From Woronichinia naegeliana WA131 (GTDB lineage Bacteria > Cyanobacteriota > Cyanobacteriia > Cyanobacteriales > Microcystaceae), in NCBI GenBank assembly GCA_025370055.1, contig CP073041.1:5240272-5304271 (forward strand): DNA of 64,000 bases, in the 5' to 3' direction. Under the pieces are notes generated by a model. The model was not told the origin of the DNA. It made no database searches and saw only the letters and a list, made by a program, of their open reading frames with translations. The translations under genes were made by a program, and so were the position numbers. Below, piece after piece: positions 56,080 to 63,148 of this stretch. Each line of letters begins with the position of its first letter. Position 1 is the stretch's first letter.

Positions 56080-57289
56080 TTACAACAGCTTTTATCAACT
56101 AAAGGTCGCACCCGCCACGATTGAGTGGCGAAACTCTCTACCGCATTCCAGATTCCGGGATGACCATCTCCCAAAAAGGTCACTATTGGAGACAAAGGTT
56201 GAACATTGCTCCAATTCTTTAAGCCCTCTGGGTCTTGGAAAAAGGCTTCACAGACATTGCCATGAAGACTCACCAGTTTATAATCTCGCCACTGTCCCCC
56301 TTCCTTCTCCTCGCCCCGCAGACAAATCTTTCCCCCATCTATACTGACCCCCGCACTCTCTGACTGAGCTTGAGCTAAGGGCAGTTCTGTCCGTTCTACC
56401 AAGCGATGTAAACTGCTATGTCCTACTTTTATCCCCATCAACTCCTCTATATCTTCTTCTGCTTGTTGGTAGGATGTTTTCGCACTGGCTCTTAGACAGC
56501 ATTTCTCTAAACCTGGACTTAAGACGATTTTTGGCGACACCTTTAGTTTTCTGGCTTGTTTTTGGCTTATTTCCACTTCTCCGACTAGGGTTTTGATTTT
56601 TCGCTTGTTTCCAGACCGTTTTTTTCCCCCTTCTGAAAAAAAAACTCCCCCATTGTTGGCCCCACAATTTCTAACATCTGGGTTCTGACTTCTACTTCGA
56701 TGCTTCCAAAGTCCTTCTGTTTCTCTGGTTCCGTATATTTGCGCAGGATACGGGCTGATTCGGTGAGATGCTGTTTTAACAGTGCTTTTTCTTCTGGGGG
56801 AATCGGTAACATACTTTTTTCGCTCATCAGTTTTTTTCCATTTTACCCCAGATTCTATGTACTACTTTGTCCGGGATGTACCCAATTAGTCTTGGTCGAG
56901 TGATGGCCAAACTACCTGAGACCTCGGAAACGGTAATTGCGATGAACTTTTTGGTAATGAATCTTTCTACTCTACTTCAGAAGACAAAAAGTAAAAAGTT
57001 GTAGAGTCGTTTTTCTTGTGAAAAATGGTGTTAATTTTCCTCTCTTTTGTGAGGAGTGATTTGTGTTGACCTTTTTAGACAGAAAGGAACAATAGATTAA
57101 ACAAAATCTGTATTTTGATTTGTTTCCATAAGGATAAGTTATCTATGCTTTTTCAGTCCATACTTCCCTAACCCACATTTCTTTCGTTTTTTGACTTTTT
57201 CAGCAAGCCCTATTTAAATGATTACCTTTTTTGACTCTTTCATTTACCTCGTTAAGTATTTCTACTTATTGCAAGGGTGAGATGCTCCC

Positions 57290-57664
57290 CCTACGCACCT
57301 CTTCACTTGTTATTCTCGTATATAATCGCGTACTTTTAAAACTTGGGTCTGTTTGACTTTTCGGCTCCACTATCGACTTTATATCTTCTAAGATATTCGG
57401 TAATTTTGTTTCTATTTTTTTGCGCCCACTACGGCTGTGACCATCTATGAATGCTTGACCACTCGTTAATTCTTCTGTTCCTTTGCGGATTGTTCGTCTA
57501 TTCCACCCTAATTCGCGTTCTGCGAAGGTTTGTCCCCCTATTCCCAAACCTTGTACAACCTGTGCCATGAATTGTCTCCTGTCGCTACCTTTTAGTTTTT
57601 TGGCTGTTTCGATGTACAGCGATTTTAGGTCTTCACTGATTTCCGTTACTGATTTTTTCAGCAT
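57290..57664 (-). pseudogene. ISAzo13-type transposase, N-terminal fragment
   Basis: About 125 codons beginning MLKKSVTEISEDLKSLYIET, with QVVQGLGIGGQTFAERELGW followed by NRRTIRKG and LPNILEDIKSIVEPKSQTDP. This matches the N-terminal region of ISAzo13 (Rhodopirellula-type DDE) transposases. The frame is cut at the IS-E2 right end; the catalytic domain is gone. Confidence 0.82.
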
Positions 57665-57731
57665 ACAATTTACCTTTTTGTTAAAACTGTCTTTTGCTAT
57701 TCTATCGGATCATTTATTTTATGGCTATCTC

Positions 57732-57759
57732 TTACTGACTCTCTAAGAGACCGAGATTC
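57732..57759. repeat. 28-bp direct repeat, copy 1
   Basis: TTACTGACTCTCTAAGAGAC followed by CGAGATTC, an exact match to 58615-58642. It lies just outside the ISAzo13 fragment's 5' side and may mark that element's end. Confidence 0.6.
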
Positions 57760-57839
57760 GAGGAGGGAATGCAAAAAAACTCAGAGATTAGGTTAATATC
57801 TCTCATATCCATAAAAACAAGATCATGTCTGTATCTTAT

Positions 57840-57865
57840 GTTACCGTTTGAATTTGGAATTGCTG
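57840..57865. mobile_element. Solo right end of an IS-A-type element
   Basis: TTTGAATTTGGAATTGCTG ending at 57865 is identical to the terminal bases of IS-A1. The sequence further inside (57780-57840) does not match IS-A, so only a short end or a MITE remains. Confidence 0.6.
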
Positions 57866-57944
57866 CGGAGTTTCAGATCCAAATTTTCGATGATTTGAAA
57901 TATGCTAACTTGGAGGATTATCACGATCACATCTAGCCAGTACC

Positions 57945-58160
57945 ATGAGTGAAATTAACGTCGGGGGAAAAGTCCGTCTGATTGCCATTCCCCCTTACCT
58001 GAAAACTGCCGATCCCATGCCTATGTTACGGCCGCCGGATCTGCTCAGTATCGACGATATAGGCACAGTTATAGATCGCCGGCCGGGGGGTTATTGGGTG
58101 GTAAAATTCGATCAAGGCTCATTTCTGCTCGATAGCAAATATTTAGGGCTTGCTGAATAA
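57945..58160 (+). CDS. sipA: SipA-like protein (DUF3148), C-terminus altered by a MITE
   Basis: 71 residues of the cyanobacterial DUF3148/SipA family: GGKVRLIAIPPYLKTADPMP followed by MLRPPDLLS, then GTVIDRRPGGYWVVKFDQGS. SipA is known to bind and stimulate the histidine kinase NblS/DspA (Hik33) that controls high-light and stress responses. The native end SKYLEAI is replaced by SKYLGLAE because a 212-bp MITE entered four codons before the stop. The conserved fold should be nearly complete, so the protein may still work. The transcript's 3' end and any downstream coupling are changed. Confidence 0.88.
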   Translation: MSEINVGGKVRLIAIPPYLKTADPMPMLRPPDLLSIDDIGTVIDRRPGGYWVVKFDQGSFLLDSKYLGLAE

Positions 58161-58356
58161 GGATGAAATCCTTGCTAGACAATACTTTCAGGCATTTTAC
58201 AAACGATCAGATGCAAGGTTATGGCATTTGGAGGCTCAAAATCCATGCACTTTGCTGGAAAAATGTGGGGTAAAACTGGAAACTGATCTCTGAAGTCACC
58301 ATTTTTCGCGCCCTGTGGCATCTAGGTTCGTTTTGTGGACTTTTTCAGCAAGCCCT
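58145..58356. mobile_element. 212-bp MITE with IS-B-type ends
   Basis: Starts AGGGCTTGCTGAATAAGG and ends with CTTTTTCAGCAAGCCCT. ATTT is duplicated at 58141-58144 and 58357-58360. The ends and 4-bp A/T duplication match IS-B, but the interior has no coding frame and no IS-B homology, so it is a non-autonomous passenger of the IS-B transposase or of a close relative. Confidence 0.88.
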
Positions 58357-58360
58357 ATTT

Positions 58361-58484
58361 AGAAGCTATTTAAACCAGTTAAGTGCATCGCGGTCAGGAC
58401 AACTTTCAACCAAGGTAAAACTATCTGTCATTGGCTGCCAGAAATAGCCGAACAACTGCGGATTGAAGTTAATCCTCCTGAATA
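58361..58484 (+). other. Host sequence fragment downstream of sipA, coding-like
   Basis: After the restored sipA stop, a frame reads CIAVRTTFNQGKTICHWLPE followed by IAEQLRIEVNPPEY. It then runs into an IS-A-type end at 58485. It looks like the start of a disrupted gene, but I see no start codon and no family. Confidence 0.3.
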
Positions 58485-58614
58485 CAGCAATTCCAAATTC
58501 AGAATGTAGCTAAAGATACAAAATCCCTGAAGTGCTTACGGTCAAGGGGTTTAATGCCAATATTTAGAATCAATGTAATGCTCTATTTAGTGATTGATCA
58601 AGTTTGTTTGTAGG
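58485..58614. mobile_element. Solo left end of an IS-A-type element or MITE
   Basis: CAGCAATTCCAAATTCAGAA, then TGTAG and AAAGATACAAAA, match the IS-A left end. Beyond about 40 bp the similarity fades. No right end in the expected orientation was found before 58615. Confidence 0.55.
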
Positions 58615-58642
58615 TTACTGACTCTCTAAGAGACCGAGATTC
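58615..58642. repeat. 28-bp direct repeat, copy 2
   Basis: Exact second copy of 57732-57759, located 7 bp before the GTTTCAGAA 9-mer that precedes a MITE-like segment. Confidence 0.6.
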
Positions 58643-58657
58643 AAGTTTGTTTCAGAA

Positions 58658-58862
58658 CAGCAATTCTAAATTTGCGCTGTAGCAAGGGTTTCAGGTTTTA
58701 GTTCGCGTAATACGGGGGAAAATTCAACGGGATTAACAAGTTCATTTTACGAGTCTTCAAGCTTTTAGGCACAATAGTACATCTAGGATTGCCCCAAAAA
58801 CCCCTTTAAAATGTTCTTTAAATCCCTAAAAGGCTTGCTGTGTCTAAAACTGAGAATTGCTG
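58658..58862. mobile_element. 205-bp MITE-like segment with IS-A-type ends
   Basis: Begins CAGCAATTCTAAATTTGCGC and ends ...AAAACTGAGAATTGCTG, giving terminal inverted repeats of ten bases. No coding frame. The flanks GTTTCAGAA and ATCATTTCT do not match as a TSD. Confidence 0.5.
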
Positions 58863-59065
58863 ATCATTTCTCAGCCTCTTGACTAATCAGCAATTCCAAA
58901 TTCAGAATGTAGTCAAAGATACAAAAGACTCGATGTATTTACTGGCAAGGGTTTTGCTATGAAAATTGCCAATTAATCAACTAGGAAGAATTCGAGACAG
59001 CGAGAGAAACTGAGTCATCAAGCATAAAATCTAAAAGATGATGCCAGCTTTCAAAGAACAGATAT

Positions 59066-60310
59066 GGCTCTTCCCCCAACTGTGTGGAAAGTGTATAATA
59101 GTAATACCACAGTAGGAGGTGGAGTATGTGGATAAACTTGGATGAGCTACTAGGATTGCCAAAGGTAACAGTCGTAAACTATCGAGAAATAGATGGTGCT
59201 TTGTTCTTAAAATTAAAAATGAAAAACGAAGTAATGGAATGTCCAAATTGTCATAAAGAATTGGAAGATATAAATCAAATAGAATATAATTTGGTTCGGG
59301 ATTTATCCCTATTGGGAAAGAAAGTATATCTGGAAGTGCCCCGCCGCCAGTTCCATTGTGAAAAATGTCAGAAATACATAACAGAAAGACTGGACTTTAT
59401 GCGGCTAAGAAAACATTATACAATTCGTTATGAAGAAAAGATTTATGAGCAAGTAAAAAAGAAAAATGTAGAAGAGGTAAGGCAAGAAGAAGAAATAAGT
59501 TGGGGAACATTGGAATCAATATTTGAAGAGTATGCAAAGCAGGCAGAAAAGAAGGAATGGGAATTACCAGAAAAGATAAGTTTAGACGAATTTAGTAATA
59601 GAAAAGGAAAAAAAGACTTTATTACAACAGTGATAGATATAAATAAAAAGGAATTGTTAGAAGTAATAAAAGGACACAAAAAAGAAGAGATAATAGAAGC
59701 CCTAAAGGTGCAGCCAGCAAGGGTTAGAGAGAATGTAAAGGAAGTAAGTGTGGATATGTGGGAGTGATTTACGTCAGCAATAAAGGAGTTATTTGTAAAT
59801 GCTAAAATCGTCTATGATAGATTTCATGTAATGAAAAATATAAATGAAGAATTGAATAAATTGAGAAAGAAAATGAATATCCATAAAAAGGGTTTAACAT
59901 ACCTATTATGGAAAAATAAAGAAGAGTTAAAAAAAGAAAAAAGAGAAGAGTTAGAAGAGATATTGAAAATGTATCCTTGTTTAGGAATAGCGTATGAAAT
60001 GAAGGAAGAGATTAGAGATATTTATGAGCATTCAAGAACGACAAATGGTGCAAGGAGAAAATTTGAAAAATGGATGAGAACAGCGTGCCTATTCTATAAA
60101 AAAAGTGTGGGTATGCTGAAAACTCATTTGACAGGTATATGCAATTATTTTGAAAACCATACAACTAATGGATTAACGGAAGGGATGAATACAAAAATTA
60201 AATTAATAAAAAGGAAAAGTTATGGATTTGCTAATTTGAGCATCTACGGCTTAAATTGTTAGCTTGCTTTAACTCGTAACATAACATTACACACAGACAA
60301 GGGGAGAGCC
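59066..60310 (+). mobile_element. IS-H (ISL3-like, 1245 bp), inserted in IS-A3
   Basis: Imperfect inverted ends GGCTCTTCCCCCAACTGTGTG and GGCTCTCCCCTTGTCTGTGT. CAGATAT is duplicated at 59059-59065 and 60311-60317. Confidence 0.88.
59126..60262 (+). pseudogene. ISL3-family transposase with in-frame TGA
   Basis: 378 codons in one frame broken only by TGA at 59765-59767 (VSVDMWE-stop-FTSAIKEL). The N-terminal zinc finger has CPNCHKEL and FHCEKCQKYI. The helix-turn-helix is around WGTLESIFEEYAKQ. The DDE core shows ISLDEFSNRKGK, VSVDMW and VYDRFHVMKNINEELNKLRK. It ends TNGLTEGMNTKIKLIKRKSY followed by GFANL, typical ISL3. Family members normally have Gly or Pro-like sense codons at the TGA position. 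Confidence 0.88.
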
Positions 60311-61278
60311 CAGATATTTGGTCAAAGAGAGAATATCTTGAAAGAATCCCTTACGAGTGCCGCGTTGGACGCGAATTCTCTGGTAACGTTCATCAACCAA
60401 ACCTAAAACCGTGTGCAAGAGAAAAGCCAGCAAATTCAGGGTAAGCAAAACAGAGGCGAGGTGTTGTTTACCATGCCCAAAATTATGCTCTAAGTGATAG
60501 CCTCGATTTTTGAGAATATTGTGATTCTCGTTCTCAGTGCGCCAACGAGTCCGTCCAGCACGACAGACATCAAGAACGATGTGAGGGGTGAGAAAATGAT
60601 TGGTAATCCAACTATTGTGATAAAGAAGTTGAGCATCGGATTCGCGGTGGATTTTTAGCTCACACCAGTTAACCAACAAAGCAGGCTGTTGGTCTCGCAG
60701 GGGAATCTGATTGAGATAACGGCAGTGCCAAATCTCGAAATACTTCCCATTCCAACGTCGGTGTTGAGTGGTTTTGACTTCTCCATTAGCTTCTAAATAG
60801 TTTAACCATTCATAGAGTGTGGGATGAGAAGTCGGTAAACAGACGAAGATAAAGTTGAAATCGTGGTCGAGACAGTGCTGACAAGTGGGCTGACGACTGT
60901 ACAAGTCATCCCCTAGCAGAGTTATCTTCTGTCCCGCAAACAAACTAGCATGGTTACTTATCCAACGTTTCGCCGCATTTTGCTCACAATCTTGCTTTTC
61001 AGACCCGTCTTGAGGGGTGATAAATTCAGGGGGTAAGGAAAAAACTGATTCATGGTCTGGGGAAACAATCACGGGCAATAATGCCTGATGGAAGTAGGTG
61101 ACTTTTCCCTGTTTTGACGTTTTGGTTGAACAGCATGGACAATTTACTTTTTCCGAACTGTAGTAATTTGTCCCATCCATTGCTACTAGAAGATTTCCCC
61201 TCAATATTTCATAGGCTTTCAAGAATCCCATGCTCCTCAATGCTTGGTAAATTAACCCAAACAAAGGGAATAGACTAC

Positions 61279-61493
61279 CATTGGTGTCAACTTAAGCCAA
61301 AATGCCTACTCACAAAAGATTAGCCTAAAAGCAGGCGGAAGTAAGAGTAGGCTGAAAAAAAGGTTAGTATATAAAAAAGTGAGCAAAAAACAAATGGCAA
61401 GACAACATCCTCGGAGAAAAGGAAACCCAGACTTACGTCGTAAGACAAATCAGCCAGGGGTAGAAATCCCTGAAATAACAAAAGAGTTGTTTG
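61279..61493 (+). pseudogene. IS-J: left end and N-terminal fragment of an unassigned transposase
   Basis: Non-coding leader, then MARQHPRRKGNPDLRRKTNQ followed by PGVEIPEITKELFDL from 61394. The frame is cut where the IS-I end begins. Too short for a family assignment. Confidence 0.5.
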
Positions 61494-62723
61494 ACTTACA
61501 TCTTGCACCAAAACTCATGTTCTAAGTTGTGACAGCAACTAACTGAAGTTGGAGTCCAAAAGATTGCAAAAGTGGACGTAATCGCTCGACTTGAGAAAAA
61601 AGGGAACAAAGAGCAACATCAGGAAAAAGTGTCTGAAGAGCAGAAGCAGAAGCTTGACCCCAATCAGGTGGTTTAGAGGAGTCAGTAGAAAGATAAACCC
61701 AATGGGCAAGAAGAAAACTAATCATCGAAAGAAGCAACCAGCGATAAACCCCCAGAAGAGTTTGTTGACCAAAACGATGTAAACCAAAACGATGTTTTAC
61801 GGTCTTGAAAAAGCCCTCAATACTCCATCTTCGCCGTCCCCACCAGATAATGGTACTGGACTTAAGAGGACGAGTCGATAAGACGAAGCGTTTTTCGAGT
61901 TTGCCGTTACGTTTGAGGTAGAACCAAGAGATAGTAACAGGGAAAGATAATCCATCAAGAGTGACCTGTTGTCCTTTTTTGAGCAAATCACGAAGCTGAC
62001 GACCATCAGCTAATTTACGGTCACAACGCACACCGACGATAACCGCAAGACGGCGTTTTTTCATCGCTTGAAGGAATTGCACACTACTAAAGGCGGTATC
62101 GGCTAAAATGACAACCCGAAAAGCACTCAGGAGTTCTTTGGGTAGGCTATCCACTAATCGCACCGCGAGTTGAGCGGGACTTCTTGTTTCTTTACCTCTC
62201 CAAACTCGAAATCCCCAGGGGACTAGAAATTCTCCTATCACCAGATAAATCACCAAAAGATGTAAACCCCTCTTCCCGTGAAGAACATGAATTAAATGCT
62301 CAAAAGCCTTAAATTTTCCGCATTTCTCCAGTGTCGTTAAGTCCACAATCACCTGCAACCAAGGTCGTCTTCCTCTTGGAGCATAGGTAAGTAGTTCTTT
62401 GAGAATTGCTTTTCGCACTGCTCGGATAATTTGGCGAGTACCCCAATCATACTGATTCAAAAATCGGCTTAAGGCCGAGGGTGATTTTGTTTGACTATGT
62501 TGGGGTAGAGGATGACCTTGAGCTTCTAGGAATAGCCCCAACATTGCCTGCAAACTATCGCGTTGATAGGAGGTCGGCATCAAACCTAGCAATGTATAAA
62601 CTAGGGTCTGGGCTTGTATAAGAATGGTTTCCATTGTTTTGCTGTTTTTTCACTTCTACTCCTTTTTCCACTTTCTTGACCCTTTCCGCCAGTCGTTCTT
62701 TTGTTCTGCTGCAAGATGTAAGT
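61494..62723 (-). mobile_element. IS-I (about 1230 bp)
   Basis: Imperfect inverted ends ACTTACATCTTGCA(C/G)CA at 61494 and 62723. No TSD is visible; the left neighbour is IS-J and the right neighbour the last 70 bp of IS-A3. Confidence 0.7.
61522..62634 (-). CDS. IS-I transposase (IS4/IS701-superfamily-like DDE)
   Basis: 370 residues, intact. LQVIVDLTTLEKCGKF (first Asp), FRVVILADTAFSSVQFLQAM (second Asp) and GRRRWSIEGFFKTVKHRFGL (Glu with RW--E, as in IS4/IS701 types). No named group assigned. Confidence 0.82.
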   Translation of the reverse strand: METILIQAQTLVYTLLGLMPTSYQRDSLQAMLGLFLEAQGHPLPQHSQTKSPSALSRFLNQYDWGTRQIIRAVRKAILKELLTYAPRGRRPWLQVIVDLTTLEKCGKFKAFEHLIHVLHGKRGLHLLVIYLVIGEFLVPWGFRVWRGKETRSPAQLAVRLVDSLPKELLSAFRVVILADTAFSSVQFLQAMKKRRLAVIVGVRCDRKLADGRQLRDLLKKGQQVTLDGLSFPVTISWFYLKRNGKLEKRFVLSTRPLKSSTIIWWGRRRWSIEGFFKTVKHRFGLHRFGQQTLLGVYRWLLLSMISFLLAHWVYLSTDSSKPPDWGQASASALQTLFPDVALCSLFSQVERLRPLLQSFGLQLQLVAVTT

Positions 62724-62801
62724 TTATTCATAACTTCCTATAGGTCAAAGTTTTTCTGTCTCTATTTATACCATTTGAATTTGGAATTGCTGGTTTCAGA
62801 A

Positions 62802-62898
62802 CAGCAATTCTAAATTTGAAAAATCAGGAGGAATTAGTGGCGGGTAGAGGGTCAAATGGCTCAAGCATAAAATCAAGAAGGTGTTGCCAGCTATCAAA
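62802..62898 (-). pseudogene. End fragment of a divergent IS-A relative
   Basis: After the end CAGCAATTCTAAATTTG, the minus strand encodes DSWQHLLDFMLEPFDPLPAT followed by NSS and a stop. This is clearly homologous to the IS-A C-terminus ESWHHLLDFMLDDSVSLAVS but diverged. It is truncated by IS-D3 at 62899. Confidence 0.75.
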
Positions 62899-63148
62899 GG
62901 CACTGGTATCGTCTAGCTAGAAGCTATAAACGTTGCAATACAAGAGGTTCAACAAATCAGGCGAATTTGGAGTAAGTCCTCCCAAGTTAACCCTTTTTGA
63001 ATTATACCGAGAGCTACCGCAGGAACTTTTTTCGTCGTAAAATGGCTGCGAACAAAGTTATGAACCATCCAGAAAATATCTAGCACTCGCTGTAATCCCA
63101 CAACAGATTTAGCATAAGTATTTGTTCGACGACGAAAGGCGGCTAAAT
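62899..63148 (-). mobile_element. IS-D copy 3, left-end fragment
   Basis: Begins GGCACTGGTATCGTCTAGCT and contains the transposase C-terminal codons. It has more substitutions than copies 1 and 2 (for example GAACTTTTTTCGTCG and GAGCTACCGCAGG). It is interrupted by IS-B6 at 63148. Confidence 0.9.

Larger units (their letters stand above)
54724..56113 (+). mobile_element. IS-C copy 4 (complete, 1390 bp)
   Basis: Identical ends to copy 3. An 8-bp TSD GCCACGAT lies at 54716-54723 and 56114-56121, verified against IS-F1. Confidence 0.96.
53039..56827 (-). pseudogene. IS-F2 transposase, split by IS-D2 and IS-C4
   Basis: The upstream frame (56585-56827) is intact and identical to that of copy 1. 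The downstream frame is cut after DGHPGIWNAVESFATQSW by IS-C4 and again within IGSGDV|ESK by IS-D2. One substitution from copy 1 is visible (HPG for HPA). Confidence 0.9.
53026..56883 (-). mobile_element. IS-F copy 2, inserted in IS-B4, carrying IS-D2 and IS-C4
   Basis: Ends are GGGTGCATCCC (53026) and GGGATGTACCC (to 56883). The flanks ATTTAGTC and AATTAGTC match as an 8-bp TSD with one mismatch. IS-F segments are 53026-53187, 54462-54723 and 56114-56883. Confidence 0.92.
48481..57003 (+). pseudogene. IS-B4 transposase in four pieces
   Basis: Exons of the former 452-codon gene: 48481-48976 (to KYPTDIG), 50582-51064 (ILNDAREKTEKI to KLSWDN), 52759-53025 (YNESGDLQARIEEYKRETGC to KRKFS) and 56892-57003 (LGRVMAKLPETSET to KSKKL). 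No lesion other than the three insertions was noticed, so IS-B4 was probably intact when it was hit. Confidence 0.9.
48357..57211 (+). mobile_element. IS-B copy 4, inserted in IS-E2 and carrying IS-G, IS-B5 and IS-F2
   Basis: Ends at 48357 and 57211 with ATTT duplicated at 48353-48356 and 57212-57215. IS-B4 segments are 48357-48976, 50575-51064, 52755-53025 and 56884-57211. Each junction is explained by an insertion with its own TSD. Confidence 0.94.
47309..57234 (+). pseudogene. IS-E2 transposase (ISKra4-like), two frames, interrupted by IS-B4
   Basis: The upstream frame 47309-47527 (MLSVLSENEKRIQELCQELG) ends soon after NPEIGIF. The -1 frame continues FVKTSTEETTGRIRTVKSIL followed by GELPITEKQ into 47536-48356, with a T7 run near 47475 as slippery site. 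The core motifs are EISIDGGKVRLRTPKGE, LICLGDGHDGIWN, ILDWYHLIENLYKVGG and the end IGSGSVESQVKQIGHR. IS-B4 enters five codons from the C-terminus; excising it restores ...CSYLNDYLF with stop at 57232-57234. Confidence 0.85.
47160..57289 (+). mobile_element. IS-E copy 2, hugely expanded by nested insertions
   Basis: The left end GGGAGCATCTCAC starts at 47160 and the right end ...GTGAGATGCTCCC closes at 57289. Genuine IS-E sequence is only 47160-48356 and 57212-57289; IS-B4 and its passengers lie between. Flanks do not match as a TSD: the left is the GAF gene stop, the right an ISAzo13 remnant. Confidence 0.93.
58981..61278 (-). pseudogene. IS-A3 transposase fragments
   Basis: The C-terminal codons (ESWHHLLDFMLDDSVSLAV end) are at 58981-59065 and the central part (MFGLIYQALRSMGFLKAYEI through FFQDILSLTKYL) at 60311-61278. 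The N-terminal about 100 codons were lost at the IS-J junction. Confidence 0.88.
58888..62792 (-). mobile_element. IS-A copy 3, fragmented
   Basis: The left end is at 58888 and the right end (..TTTGGAATTGCTG) at 62792. IS-A segments are 58888-59065, 60311-61278 and about 62724-62792. ISL3-like IS-H and a hybrid IS-J/IS-I insert fill the gaps, and about 300 bp of IS-A gene are missing at the second gap. No TSD. Confidence 0.88.

Noticed and set aside
59126-60262. Two separate ISL3 genes
   Set aside because: Both pieces are in the same frame and form one transposase interrupted by a single TGA.
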